Positions 5,346-12,568 of a stretch of 16,095 nucleotides of DNA are shown here, piece by piece. The DNA lies in the NCBI GenBank assembly GCA_035637655.1, contig DASPWT010000095.1, positions 1-16,095 on the forward strand, written 5' to 3'. This DNA is from VBDM01 sp035637655. GTDB taxonomy: Bacteria > Pseudomonadota > Gammaproteobacteria > Burkholderiales > SG8-39. Within the stretch, counting starts at the first letter, position 1, and every line of letters starts with the position of its first letter. The notes beneath the pieces are model-generated. The model ran no database searches and had not been told where the DNA came from. It saw nothing but the letters and a program-made list of their open reading frames with translations. A program made the translations under genes and the position numbers.

Positions 5346-6395
5346 ATGCAAGGCACAAGCCCAGTCGAAACCGGAGGGGATCCGCTCGCCCCCTACCGCG
5401 GGCGGATCATGTACGGCCTGGCGAGCGCCGCGGCGGTTTGCCTCCTTCCGTTCTCGGTCAACGCTTTCGTGCAGGGGAATCCTGGGTTGGGAGCGGGAAT
5501 TCTGTGCGCGTTCCTTGTTCTCGGCGTCGACGCTTTCGCCATCTACCTGAAGAAATCTCCGCCTATTCCGCTGATATTGCTGCTCGTCCCCATCGCGGCG
5601 GGCACGGCGATTTCCCTCAAGGTCCAGGGCTTTTTCGGCGCGCTGTGGTGTTACCCCACGGTGCTGCTCTTCACTTTCTCCCTTTCGCGGCGCATGGCCA
5701 ATGTAGGCAGCATTTTGCTGCTTCTGATCATCAGCGCGCTGGTGTATCACTACATCGACCTTGCGTACACCATCCGGTTTTTCGTCACGCTCACGCTCAC
5801 CATCGTGCTGGCCAACATCGTCCTGAGCATCATCGTCGACCTGCACCGCAGGCTCCTCGACCAGGCGATCGTGGACCCGCTGACCGGCGTCTTCAACCGG
5901 CGCCACATGGAGCGCTGTCTGAGCGACGCCATCGAACGGCAGCGGCGCAACTCGGCCTCGGCCTCGTTGCTGCTGATCGATGTCGATCGCTTCAAGAGCA
6001 TCAACGATCAGTTCGGCCATGCGAAGGGCGACAGCGTGCTGAAGGGAATCGTTTCGCTGATCGAAAAACGCTCGCGCAAGCTCGACCTGCTCTTTCGCAT
6101 CGGCGGCGAGGAATTCATGTTGTTGCTGCCCGACACGCAAGAGGCTGCGGCCGCCGTGGTCGCGGAGCAGCTTCGCGCTTCCATCGCGGAATCGCGTCTG
6201 CTCGATGACCAGCAGCTGACAGTGAGCATAGGGGTGAGCGAGCTTCAACCCGGCGAGTCACTGGACTCCTGGATGAAACAGGCCGATGACGCTCTGTATG
6301 CTGCCAAAAAGGCGGGCCGCAATCGGGTGGTTTGCGCCGGGCTGTCCCGGCCCCAGTCGGACCCGGCACTCCCTGACGCGGAACTGGAGACCTGA
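5346..6395 (+). CDS. Membrane-bound diguanylate cyclase (GGDEF)
   Basis: The 349-residue enzyme should make cyclic di-GMP from two GTP. ATG 5346 follows a GGGGAGGGGA ribosome site. Six membrane helices fit residues 21-42, 47-68, 73-91, 98-113, 120-137 and 143-164, with no large periplasmic domain, so sensing would be within or next to the membrane. The GGDEF domain covers about 175-330: DPLTGVFNRR at 177-186, metal-binding Asp212 in IDVDRF, and GGEEF at 253-257, an active variant. The inhibitory I-site RxxD is intact (Arg244-Asp247, five residues before GGEEF), so product feedback is expected. There is no EAL domain. It lies 69 bases after the barrel gene on the same strand, so it may belong to the same operon and tie the surface system to c-di-GMP. 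Confidence 0.93.
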   Translation: MQGTSPVETGGDPLAPYRGRIMYGLASAAAVCLLPFSVNAFVQGNPGLGAGILCAFLVLGVDAFAIYLKKSPPIPLILLLVPIAAGTAISLKVQGFFGALWCYPTVLLFTFSLSRRMANVGSILLLLIISALVYHYIDLAYTIRFFVTLTLTIVLANIVLSIIVDLHRRLLDQAIVDPLTGVFNRRHMERCLSDAIERQRRNSASASLLLIDVDRFKSINDQFGHAKGDSVLKGIVSLIEKRSRKLDLLFRIGGEEFMLLLPDTQEAAAAVVAEQLRASIAESRLLDDQQLTVSIGVSELQPGESLDSWMKQADDALYAAKKAGRNRVVCAGLSRPQSDPALPDAELET

Positions 6396-6455
6396 ATCGG
6401 TGCGTTCGGCTTGAGTTGCACCGCGCCGCCGCCGCATATGCGAGGTGCAGGTCGC

Positions 6456-6484
6456 TTGACGCAGTCGGATTGCGCGTGTATAAG
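6456..6484 (+). promoter_or_regulatory. Sigma-70 promoter of the cold-shock gene
   Basis: TTGACG at 6456-6461 and TATAAG at 6479-6484 are separated by 17 bases, each with five of six consensus bases. Transcription would start near 6491, leaving a leader of about 145 bases before ATG 6637. Confidence 0.7.
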
Positions 6485-6490
6485 GAGCGC

Positions 6491-6636
6491 GCAGGATTCT
6501 CCAAGCCGAGATCGTCTGGTCCAGCTGCAACCGCTTACGCACGCTCACCTCATCAGGTCGTCGTTTTCTCTCTCCCCTTGAAGTTCCCGCGCTCCGGGCG
6601 AAAGCCTTCTTACAATTTTTTTTAGGAAATGTGCAA
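6491..6636 (+). promoter_or_regulatory. Long 5' leader of the cold-shock mRNA
   Basis: The predicted leader is about 145 bases, similar in length to the leaders of known cspA-type genes, which refold with temperature to control translation. It includes a pyrimidine-rich stretch (about 6563-6580) and an eight-T run just before AGGAAA, the ribosome site. I found no clear cold-box sequence. Thermoregulation here is inferred from family knowledge. Confidence 0.45.
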
Positions 6637-6843
6637 ATGAGTACAGGTACGGTCAAGTGGTTCAACGACTCCAAGGGTTTCGGGTTCATCACCCCGGACG
6701 GCGGCGGCAAGGATCTGTTCGCGCACTTCTCGGCGATCCAGGGCAGCGGCTTCAAGTCCCTGAAAGAAAACCAGAAGGTTTCGTTCGATGTGACCGCCGG
6801 CCCGAAAGGCGATCAGGCCGTCAACATCAAGCCCATCGCGTAA
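6637..6843 (+). CDS. Cold-shock protein (CspA family)
   Basis: This 68-residue single-domain protein binds single-stranded RNA and DNA and acts as an RNA chaperone in the cytoplasm. The length is standard. RNP1 is KGFGFI at 13-18 and RNP2 is DLFAHF at 26-31, with VKWFN at 6-10 as the first strand. RNP2 has LFAHF in place of the VFVHF of E. coli proteins, a variant I associate with betaproteobacteria. ATG 6637 follows AGGAAA; an in-frame GTG six bases upstream is unlikely. The gene is a single-gene unit, bounded by its own promoter and an intrinsic terminator. Whether it is cold-induced or constitutive cannot be read directly. Confidence 0.96.
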   Translation: MSTGTVKWFNDSKGFGFITPDGGGKDLFAHFSAIQGSGFKSLKENQKVSFDVTAGPKGDQAVNIKPIA

Positions 6844-6861
6844 CAAGCGACGCAGGCCGAG

Positions 6862-6888
6862 AAAAAGCCCGGGCAGCCGGGCTTTTTT
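6862..6888 (+). terminator. Intrinsic terminator after the cold-shock gene
   Basis: AAAAAGCCCGG at 6862-6872 pairs perfectly over 11 bp with 6877-6887 around a GCAG loop, and six T's end the structure at 6888. It begins 18 bases after the cold-shock stop codon. The A-tract/T-tract symmetry also allows it to work in reverse. Confidence 0.93.
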
Positions 6889-6998
6889 ATGCGGCCTCCG
6901 AAGAGGGATCCGGGCATTCGGTCCGCCGGGCGAAGTTGCACGCCTCGAACGCCCATTCCTCGACAGAACGGGGGCGTTTCTATATCCTGAGCGGCTCC

Positions 6999-7238
6999 AT
7001 GGACAAGCGAAAAGCATGGCGGAAACAGGAACAGCAACTGGTCGAGCAGTGGAACGCGGCTGCCGGGCGGTTCCGGGATGCTCAGGCGGCTTTGTCGTCC
7101 CGGTCTTCGGAGAATGCTGATGCCGCGCCGGACGAAGAGAACGAGCTGAAGGCCAAGGTAGCCCGGGCCGAGCTCGAAGCCGTGCGAAAACAGGTGGCGC
7201 GCATCAAAGCGGAGTTCAGCGCCGGAAAGCGGTACTAG
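6999..7238 (+). CDS. Small charged coiled-coil protein, function unknown
   Basis: The 79-residue protein begins at ATG 6999 (MDKRKAWRKQ); the frame stays open further upstream, but that part runs through the terminator and the cold-shock gene and is not real. The ribosome site is weak. It is strongly charged, with two helical stretches (about 5-32 and 47-73) joined by a Ser/Glu/Asp/Pro-rich loop; the second, with KAKVARAELEAVRKQVARIK, has heptad character and could form a coiled coil. There is no signal peptide, so it is cytoplasmic. I do not recognise a family. Because the cold-shock terminator lies between them, it probably has its own promoter, which I could not find. Confidence 0.6.
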   Translation: MDKRKAWRKQEQQLVEQWNAAAGRFRDAQAALSSRSSENADAAPDEENELKAKVARAELEAVRKQVARIKAEFSAGKRY

Positions 7239-7268
7239 TACGAGGGAGGCGCATACGCCTTCTCCGGA

Positions 7269-8243
7269 ATGAAGCCAGGATCCGCGGCTTTTGCGCTCGC
7301 GGCGATTTTCACGGGACTCTCCGCCGCCCTGGCCCAGAACTACCCGTCAAGGCCGGTCACGATGGTGGTGCCGTTTGCCGCGGGCGGGCCGGTGGACACG
7401 ATCGCCCGCATCATCGGCGCCCCGATGGGGAAGACGCTCGGCCAGGCCATCGTGGTTGAAGACGTCGTCGGCGCCTCCGGCACCCTCGGCGTGGGCCGGG
7501 TCGCGCGCGCGGCCCCTGACGGCTACACGCTCAGCATCGGCCACTGGGGCACCCACGTCATCAACGGCGCGGTCTTTCCGTTGCAGTACGACCTGCTCAA
7601 GGACCTGGAGCCGCTGGCGATGATCGCGAGCAATCCGCTGATGATCGTCACGAACGCTTCGTTCCCGGCAAGGGACTTGAAGGAATTGATCGGGTGGCTG
7701 AAGGCCAATCCGGGCAAGGCCTCGGCGGGAACCGCCGGATCGGGATCGGCGACGCACATCGGCGGGATCTACTTCCAGAACGCGACCGGAACCCGGTTCG
7801 AGCTCGTGCCCTACAAGGGCACCGGGCCGGCGATGCTGGATCTCGTCGCCGGTCGCATCGAACTGATGATCGACCAGGCTTCGAACTCCATTCCGCAGGT
7901 GCGCGGCGGCAAGATCAGGGCCTACGCGATCACCGCGAAGGCACGCCTGGCTGCGGCGCCTGAGATACCCACCGTGGACGAAGCGGGCCTGCCGGGGCTG
8001 CATGTTTCGGTGTGGTACGGAATCTGGGCGCCGCGCGGCACGCCCCGCGATGTCGTGGCGAAGCTGAACGCAGCCATTGTCGCGGCGCTCGCCGATACGG
8101 CGGTGCGAGCGCGCCTCGCCGATCTGGGCCAGGAGATCCCGCGGCGCGAGCAACAGACTCCGGAGGCTCTCGGCGCCTTTCACAAAGCCGAGATCGAGAA
8201 GTGGTGGCCGGTGGTGAAGGCTGCGGGCATCAAGCCGGAATGA
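7269..8243 (+). CDS. Bug/TctC-family tricarboxylate-type solute-binding protein
   Basis: The 324-residue protein is a periplasmic binding protein of the Bug (TctC) family, which binds carboxylates and related small molecules. Residues 1-22 are a signal peptide (cleavage after ALA, before QNYP). The family signature follows at once: YPSRPVTMVVPFAAGGPVD at about 25-43, which forms the ligand pocket with PYKG and the GRIELMID region. The length is normal. No TctA or TctB membrane genes lie nearby, so it is one of the orphan Bug proteins that expand greatly in Burkholderiales; it may use a distant transporter or act in sensing. ATG 7269 has no ribosome site at ideal distance; GGGAGG lies about 20 bases upstream. 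The ligand cannot be predicted. Confidence 0.93.
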   Translation: MKPGSAAFALAAIFTGLSAALAQNYPSRPVTMVVPFAAGGPVDTIARIIGAPMGKTLGQAIVVEDVVGASGTLGVGRVARAAPDGYTLSIGHWGTHVINGAVFPLQYDLLKDLEPLAMIASNPLMIVTNASFPARDLKELIGWLKANPGKASAGTAGSGSATHIGGIYFQNATGTRFELVPYKGTGPAMLDLVAGRIELMIDQASNSIPQVRGGKIRAYAITAKARLAAAPEIPTVDEAGLPGLHVSVWYGIWAPRGTPRDVVAKLNAAIVAALADTAVRARLADLGQEIPRREQQTPEALGAFHKAEIEKWWPVVKAAGIKPE

Positions 8244-8362
8244 TATCCTCCGTGACCTCCAGGGCCAAGACGGAAACCACGCGGGACTCCGCATGTCTGG
8301 AAGCTCCCGCCCCCGCCGGCGGCAAAGAGAGCGAAGAGTCATTTCAGAGGGAAGGAGAGATC

Positions 8363-8629
8363 ATGATGCAGCGAATGGGCTCACGGTTGAGATTGCTTGG
8401 TTTCGCGGCGCTCGCGCTCCTCGTCTCGGGGTGCGGCACCATCAAGTACATGAAGGAAATGCCGGCGGGAACGGCGGTAAAGGCTCCCGCGCCGGGCACA
8501 CCGGAGTCCGAGCAGTGGGCGCGCGAGAACATGGACAGCATCCGCTCCAAGCACGCCGAGAACTATTCGCGCTGGAATCAGAAGTCCGAGAAAGAAAAGC
8601 CGCACCTCGCCAGCGCAGACGCGGTCTGA
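8363..8629 (+). CDS. Small lipoprotein, function unknown
   Basis: The 88-residue product starts at ATG 8363 (or the adjacent ATG 8366) behind GAAGGAGAG. Its N-terminus is a lipoprotein signal: MGSRLRLLG, a hydrophobic run, then the lipobox LVSGC with Cys24 as the lipidation site. The residue after it is Gly, so transport to the outer membrane is expected by the E. coli sorting rule. The mature 65 residues are polar and charged, with an Ala/Pro-rich linker then a helical stretch (ESEQWARENMDSIRSKHAEN), and no recognisable domain. The methyltransferase frame begins a few bases after the stop, so the two may be co-transcribed. Confidence 0.8.
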   Translation: MMQRMGSRLRLLGFAALALLVSGCGTIKYMKEMPAGTAVKAPAPGTPESEQWARENMDSIRSKHAENYSRWNQKSEKEKPHLASADAV

Positions 8630-8721
8630 CGATGACCCCGCGGGCGCGGACTGTGAGGTTTTCCGTACCCGGTTCCGCTGAGCGCGCAGCCGCCGACGAA
8701 AGCGGCCCGCCTGAGGAGGCG

Positions 8722-9585
8722 ATGAAAACGAAGAAAATGCACAGCAGGGAGCTGGGCCTGCTCCTGACGCGGCAGCTCCTCGACGTTGAAGACCTGCACT
8801 ACGGGCTCTGGGACGCAGACCTCGAGCTTAAGCTCGGCAATCTCGCCGCCGCCCAGCAGCGTTACAACGACATGCTGATCGCGCAGCTGCCCGCGCCCGA
8901 ACGCGAGGTCCGCGTTCTCGACATCGGCTGCGGCACGGGGCAGCTGCTGCGGCAGATGCTCGACCGAGGCTACCGCGCGGACGGCGTCATCCCGTCCAAG
9001 GACCTCAGCGACGCAGTGCGCCGGAAGCTGGCGGATCGCTCGGGCTATCGGTCGCGGATTTTCGAGTGTTGCCTCGAGGATTTTCCGGTCGAGCAGTGCC
9101 GGCGCCACTACGATGTCGTGCTGTTCAGCGAAAGCTTCCAGTACATTTCGCCGTCGGTTTCCTTGCCGATCCTGCAGGCGATCCTGAAGCCGGGAGGGCT
9201 GCTCCTCATTTCCGATTTCTTCAAGAGCGATGCGCCAGAGAGCGGGTCCCTCGATCCCGGCTTCGGCGGCGGCCATCCGCTGAAGGATTTTTACGCTTCG
9301 ATGAAGCTGACGCCGTTCGTTCTCGTCAAGGACGAGGACATCACGCGGCGCATCAGTCCCAACATGGAGCTGGTGAACGATGTTCTGATGAACAGGATCA
9401 GGCCGGCCACGCTCACGATCGGGCGCTACATCGAGTGCCGCTATCCGCTGCTCGCGCGGCTCGCGCTCAGGCTGCTGCGCAAGAAACTGGACCGGGTGAA
9501 TTGCAAGTATTTCTCCGGCCGCCGCAGCAAGGAAGTCTTCGAGCGCTACAAGATCTACCGGCTGCTGTTGTACCGCCTTCCGTAG
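8722..9585 (+). CDS. Class I SAM-dependent methyltransferase
   Basis: The protein (287 residues from ATG 8722) should transfer a methyl group from S-adenosylmethionine to an unknown acceptor. Motif I is VLDIGCGTG at 65-73. DVVLFSESFQYI at 131-142 and LKPGGLLLISDFF at 155-167 are the later Rossmann-fold strands. The segment before motif I (about 20-60, with HYGLWDADLELKLGNLAAAQQRY) likely caps the active site. The C-terminal 60 residues are unusually basic and Leu-rich (LARLALRLLRKKLDRV), perhaps for membrane or nucleic-acid contact. GAGGAGG lies just before 8722. An upstream in-frame ATG at 8632, three bases after the lipoprotein stop, would add 30 residues of low complexity; I prefer 8722. 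The substrate is not evident from the neighbours. Confidence 0.88.
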   Translation: MKTKKMHSRELGLLLTRQLLDVEDLHYGLWDADLELKLGNLAAAQQRYNDMLIAQLPAPEREVRVLDIGCGTGQLLRQMLDRGYRADGVIPSKDLSDAVRRKLADRSGYRSRIFECCLEDFPVEQCRRHYDVVLFSESFQYISPSVSLPILQAILKPGGLLLISDFFKSDAPESGSLDPGFGGGHPLKDFYASMKLTPFVLVKDEDITRRISPNMELVNDVLMNRIRPATLTIGRYIECRYPLLARLALRLLRKKLDRVNCKYFSGRRSKEVFERYKIYRLLLYRLP

Positions 9586-9603
9586 GGTGGCGGGCGCCCG
9601 ATT

Positions 9604-9624
9604 CAGGCGGCGTTGCGCCGCCTG
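9604..9624 (+). terminator. GC-rich hairpin after the methyltransferase gene
   Basis: CAGGCGGCG at 9604-9612 pairs perfectly with 9616-9624 around a 3-base loop, 19 bases after the stop codon. No T tract follows, so it is a weak terminator candidate; it might instead protect the transcript end. Confidence 0.35.
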
Positions 9625-9744
9625 GACATCCCGATGCCTTCCATGCGCAACGCACCCGCAGGCTGTGGACGAAGGTGAAATCCTCGCGCTTCATTCGGGG
9701 CCGGATCCGCTTGTGGATTAGACTCCGAGCATACCAGAGCTCCG

Positions 9745-10335
9745 ATGGACGAGATCGTATTGCGCTCAATGCTGAAGTGGCCGGACGTGCCGGCGGTGTA
9801 CGGCTGGCTTTCCCTCGATCGGCGCGGAAACTGGATGATCAAAACTGTCGCGGGGCGCTTCGAGCGCATCGCCCATGCCGCAGTCAGGGAGTTCATCGGC
9901 AGGAATTACGCGTCGGATTCCGAAGGCCGCTGCTATTTCCAAAACGGCCCGCAACGCGTGTTCGTCGCCCTCGATTACACGCCGTGGGTCTACCGGCTCG
10001 ACGACGCGGGGCAGGGGCTTCTCGCGCACACCGGCGCGGTGCCGCGCGCGCTCCAAGCGATGTTTCTCGACGACGCTGGCGCACTGCTCCTCGAAACCGA
10101 ACTCGGTATCGGCGTTCTCCTAGACCGCGATCTTTCCGCCGTTCTCGAGCGCCTCACCGACGTCCGCGGTCGGACGGTCGAGCGGCTCCTGGAAGGCGTC
10201 GCGCAAGGTGCCGAAGCGCAAGTGATGCTGCAAGGCAAGAACGCGCCGATCGCTTCGATTCGCGCCGCGGATGTTCCCCGCCGGTTCGGATTCGTCGCGC
10301 GGCCCGCGCCCAGGGCGGGCGAGCCGGAGTGCTGA
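9745..10335 (+). CDS. Conserved betaproteobacterial protein of unknown function
   Basis: The 196-residue protein begins MDEIVLRSMLKWPDVPAVYG, a start I associate with a conserved family of unknown function in Burkholderiales (a DUF294x-type family, number not certain). Residues 19-85 look beta-rich with many aromatics (GWLSLDRRGNWMIK, CYFQNGPQRVFVALDYTPWVYRL). The C-terminal half has alternating strands and a helix (AVLERLTDV). There is no signal peptide, membrane segment or obvious catalytic motif, so it is probably cytoplasmic. The ribosome site before ATG 9745 is poor. The preceding 159 bases hold only the hairpin at 9604-9624. It seems to be a single-gene unit. Confidence 0.75.
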   Translation: MDEIVLRSMLKWPDVPAVYGWLSLDRRGNWMIKTVAGRFERIAHAAVREFIGRNYASDSEGRCYFQNGPQRVFVALDYTPWVYRLDDAGQGLLAHTGAVPRALQAMFLDDAGALLLETELGIGVLLDRDLSAVLERLTDVRGRTVERLLEGVAQGAEAQVMLQGKNAPIASIRAADVPRRFGFVARPAPRAGEPEC

Positions 10336-10355
10336 GCGATGCCGGATGTAACGAG

Positions 10356-10394
10356 GTGTAAAAGGTCAACGCCGGCCGAGCGCCGGCGTTACAC
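10356..10394 (+). terminator. Hairpin between the unknown-function gene and the Gly-rich protein gene
   Basis: AACGCCGGC at 10368-10376 pairs perfectly with 10382-10390 around a 5-base loop. GTGT at 10356-10359 can also pair with ACAC at 10391-10394, extending the stem past a bulge. What follows is TTCTTC rather than a T run. It may end the upstream transcript or sit in the leader of the next gene. Confidence 0.45.
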
Positions 10395-10430
10395 TTCTTC
10401 AGAGCCGGGTTCTCCTGAAAGGAGAGTCCA

Positions 10431-10922
10431 ATGAAACGACCGATTGCGATTCTGCTGGGAATGGTGCTGCTGGTAAGCTCAGACGCCGTCCTCGCACGCG
10501 GCGGCAGAGGCGGCGGAGGTCATGGGGGCGGCGGAGGATTCCACGGTGGCGGGACGTCCATGGGCGTTCACAGCGGACATGGAGTAGCAGTCGTCGGCTT
10601 TCACGTCGGACATCCCATTGGACGGCCATTCGTGGGCGTTCGCTCCGGGCCGGTGTTTATCGGTCGTCCTCCCTTCTTCCATCGCCACCGCGTAGTCGTC
10701 GGCGGCACGGTCGTGGTCGGTGCGCCGTTCTTTTATCCCTATCCCTACTATCCTCCGGTGTACGCGGCCCCGCCGGTCTATACCGGACCGCCGGCCTATA
10801 TCGAGCAGGGCGGGGGCGTGTATTACTACTGCCCGGATTACAACGACTACTACCCCAACGTCTCCAGCTGTCCCTCGCAGTGGGTGCCGGTCTCCGCGGC
10901 TGCCAGCGAAACCCCGCGCTGA
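10431..10922 (+). CDS. Exported Gly-rich/Tyr-Pro-rich protein, function unknown
   Basis: The 163-residue protein starts at ATG 10431 behind AAAGGAG. A signal peptide covers residues 1-23 (cleavage after VLA, before RGG). Then come a Gly/His-rich segment (24-60), a segment rich in His, Val and Gly (60-98), and a Tyr/Pro-rich part (PFFYPYPYYPPVYAAPP at 99-115). It ends with a motif common to many betaproteobacterial exported proteins: YYYCPDYNDYYP, then SSCPSQWVPV, with Cys134 and Cys147 likely forming a disulfide. Function is unknown; low-complexity composition suggests a surface or envelope role. The gene converges with the oxidoreductase gene, with 12 bases between the stop codons. Confidence 0.85.
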   Translation: MKRPIAILLGMVLLVSSDAVLARGGRGGGGHGGGGGFHGGGTSMGVHSGHGVAVVGFHVGHPIGRPFVGVRSGPVFIGRPPFFHRHRVVVGGTVVVGAPFFYPYPYYPPVYAAPPVYTGPPAYIEQGGGVYYYCPDYNDYYPNVSSCPSQWVPVSAAASETPR

Positions 10923-10934
10923 AGTCCTCCACGA

Positions 10935-11906
10935 CTAGTCTGTAGTCAGCACGACCTTTCCCTGAACCTTGCGGTTCATCATGTCGTTGAGCGCGTCGGC
11001 TGCGCGCTCCAGCGGGTAGCTTGCGCTCACCAGCGGCTTGATCTTCTTGGCGCGCAGCCACGCTGTCAGCTCCCTCAGGTTCGCCGCGTTGAGATCGCGC
11101 TCCCGCCTGGCGAACTCACCCCAGAAAACGCCCACGATAGCGCAGCCCTTGAGCAGCGCCAGGTTGAGCGGGATCTTTGGGATTTCGCCCGAGGCGAAGC
11201 CGACCACGAGGTAGCGTCCCTTCCAGGCCATCGCACGAACGGCAGGCTCGGAATACTTTCCGCCGACCGGATCCAGAACGATGTCGACGGCGCTGCCCAG
11301 ATTCTTGAGGGCTTCGCGCAGGTCCTCGCGCTCGTAGTTGATCGTGACTTCAGCGCCGAAACGCTTGCAGGTCTCGAGCTTCTCGTCGGAGGAGGCGCAG
11401 GCGATCACGCGCGCACCGAAGAGCTTGCCGAGTTCCACCGCGGCAAGGCCGACGCCGCCCGCCGCGCCGAGCACGAGCAGCGCCTCGCCCGACTTGATTC
11501 CCGCGCGGTCCTTGAGCGCGTGGTAGGCCGTCGCGTAGACGAGGCCGAACGAGGCGGCGACCGTGAAATCGAGGCCGGCCGGAACCGGCGTGGCGAGCGT
11601 CTCTTCGACCACGGCCTCCTCCGCATAGCCGCCCCAGCGGATGTGCGCCATCACCCGGTCCCCGGGCATGAAACCGTGCACGCCTTCGCCGACCTGCCTG
11701 ACCACGCCGGCGATCTCGCTCCCCGGAGAGAAGGGCAGCTCGGGCTTGAACTGGTACTTGTTCTGGATGAGCAGGACGTCGGGAAAATTCACCCCGCTTG
11801 CCTTTACTGAAACCAAAAGCTGTCCTTTCCCCGGTTTCGGCGAAGGCAGGTCCTCGACCACGAGCGTATCGGGCGGGCCCCAACTCTTGCACAGCACCGC
11901 TTTCAT
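10935..11906 (-). CDS. NADPH:quinone-oxidoreductase-like zinc-free MDR enzyme
   Basis: The 323-residue protein belongs to the medium-chain dehydrogenase/reductase superfamily, quinone-oxidoreductase branch, and should reduce quinones or enones with NADPH in the cytoplasm. The N-terminal catalytic domain has VKASGVNFPDVLL (34-46), PFSPGSEIAGVV (58-69) and GDRVMA (82-87). It lacks the Cys/His ligands of the structural and catalytic zinc sites. The cofactor-binding loop is GAAGGVG at 147-153, followed by SSDEKLE. The length is typical. It reads from 11906 down to 10935, divergent from the RDD-protein gene with 90 bases between starts. It is a one-gene unit in this window. The true substrate is unknown, since the branch also includes enoyl reductases. 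Confidence 0.93.
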   Translation of the reverse strand: MKAVLCKSWGPPDTLVVEDLPSPKPGKGQLLVSVKASGVNFPDVLLIQNKYQFKPELPFSPGSEIAGVVRQVGEGVHGFMPGDRVMAHIRWGGYAEEAVVEETLATPVPAGLDFTVAASFGLVYATAYHALKDRAGIKSGEALLVLGAAGGVGLAAVELGKLFGARVIACASSDEKLETCKRFGAEVTINYEREDLREALKNLGSAVDIVLDPVGGKYSEPAVRAMAWKGRYLVVGFASGEIPKIPLNLALLKGCAIVGVFWGEFARRERDLNAANLRELTAWLRAKKIKPLVSASYPLERAADALNDMMNRKVQGKVVLTTD

Positions 11907-11996
11907 GCGCGTCCCTTCGCGTTCATGCCGGCATCATAGCTGCCTTGTTGCCTCGGTCACAATTGTCGGGCTACCATGCAATGGAAGGAGGGTGCC

Positions 11997-12521
11997 ATGA
12001 CCGACAACGTGACTCCGCGCCAGCCCGAATACGTGGGATTCTGGAAGCGTCTGCTTGCCTTCTTCATCGACTCGCTGATCCTTCTCGTCATCATTGGCCT
12101 CATCCTTTTCGCGATCTTCGGAAGAAATTACATGGAGCTGTCGACCCAAGGCAAGACCCTCTGGGCAGACATCCTGTTCCAAGTCGTGCTCCCTGCCCTC
12201 GCCGCGATTCTTTTCTGGCGATTCCGCGGTGCGACGCCGGGAAAGATGCTGATCTCGGCAAGAATCGTCGATGCGCAGACGTACGGGCCGCCATCCACAG
12301 GAAAGCTGATCGGACGTTATTTCGCGTACATCGTCTCCATGTTTCCCGGTATTGCGGTTCCCGTTGTCATCGCATTGACGCGGCCGGATTTGCAAATGTG
12401 GATCCTTGTTACGCCGTTGTTGATGTGGGGATTCCTCTGGATCGCCTTCGACAAGCGCAAGCAGGGCTGGCACGACAAGCTTGCCGGGACCGTGGTGATC
12501 CACGACGAGGACGACGACTGA
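11997..12521 (+). CDS. RDD-family membrane protein
   Basis: This 174-residue inner-membrane protein has the RDD pattern: FWKRLLAFFIDSLIL at 15-29 with the conserved Arg and Asp, then RGATPGKMLISARIVD at 77-92, and KRKQGWHDKLAGTVVI near the end. Membrane helices fit about 21-42, 58-76, 106-128 and 133-151. The start is ATG 11997, with AAGGAGG immediately upstream; ATG codons at 11976 (same frame) and 11981 are less well placed. RDD proteins have mixed or unknown functions, and some are linked to ion or amino-acid transport. The LemA gene follows after 47 bases, so this is probably the first gene of a LemA-M48 operon. The tail is acidic (DEDDD). Confidence 0.9.
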   Translation: MTDNVTPRQPEYVGFWKRLLAFFIDSLILLVIIGLILFAIFGRNYMELSTQGKTLWADILFQVVLPALAAILFWRFRGATPGKMLISARIVDAQTYGPPSTGKLIGRYFAYIVSMFPGIAVPVVIALTRPDLQMWILVTPLLMWGFLWIAFDKRKQGWHDKLAGTVVIHDEDDD

Positions 12522-12568
12522 ATCCGCGTTCGCTCGCGGCCGGAACGCACACAAGAAAAGGGGGAGAC

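Noticed and set aside
3996..6248. A 750-codon open frame on the minus strand
   Set aside because: It lies opposite the TPR-barrel and diguanylate cyclase genes, is rich in Arg, Gln and Asp, has no recognisable domain, and is explained by GC-rich third codon positions on the coding strand.
8632..8721. Upstream ATG 8632 as the methyltransferase start
   Set aside because: The added 30 residues are low-complexity and lack a ribosome site, whereas 8722 directly follows GAGGAGG; kept only as an alternative.
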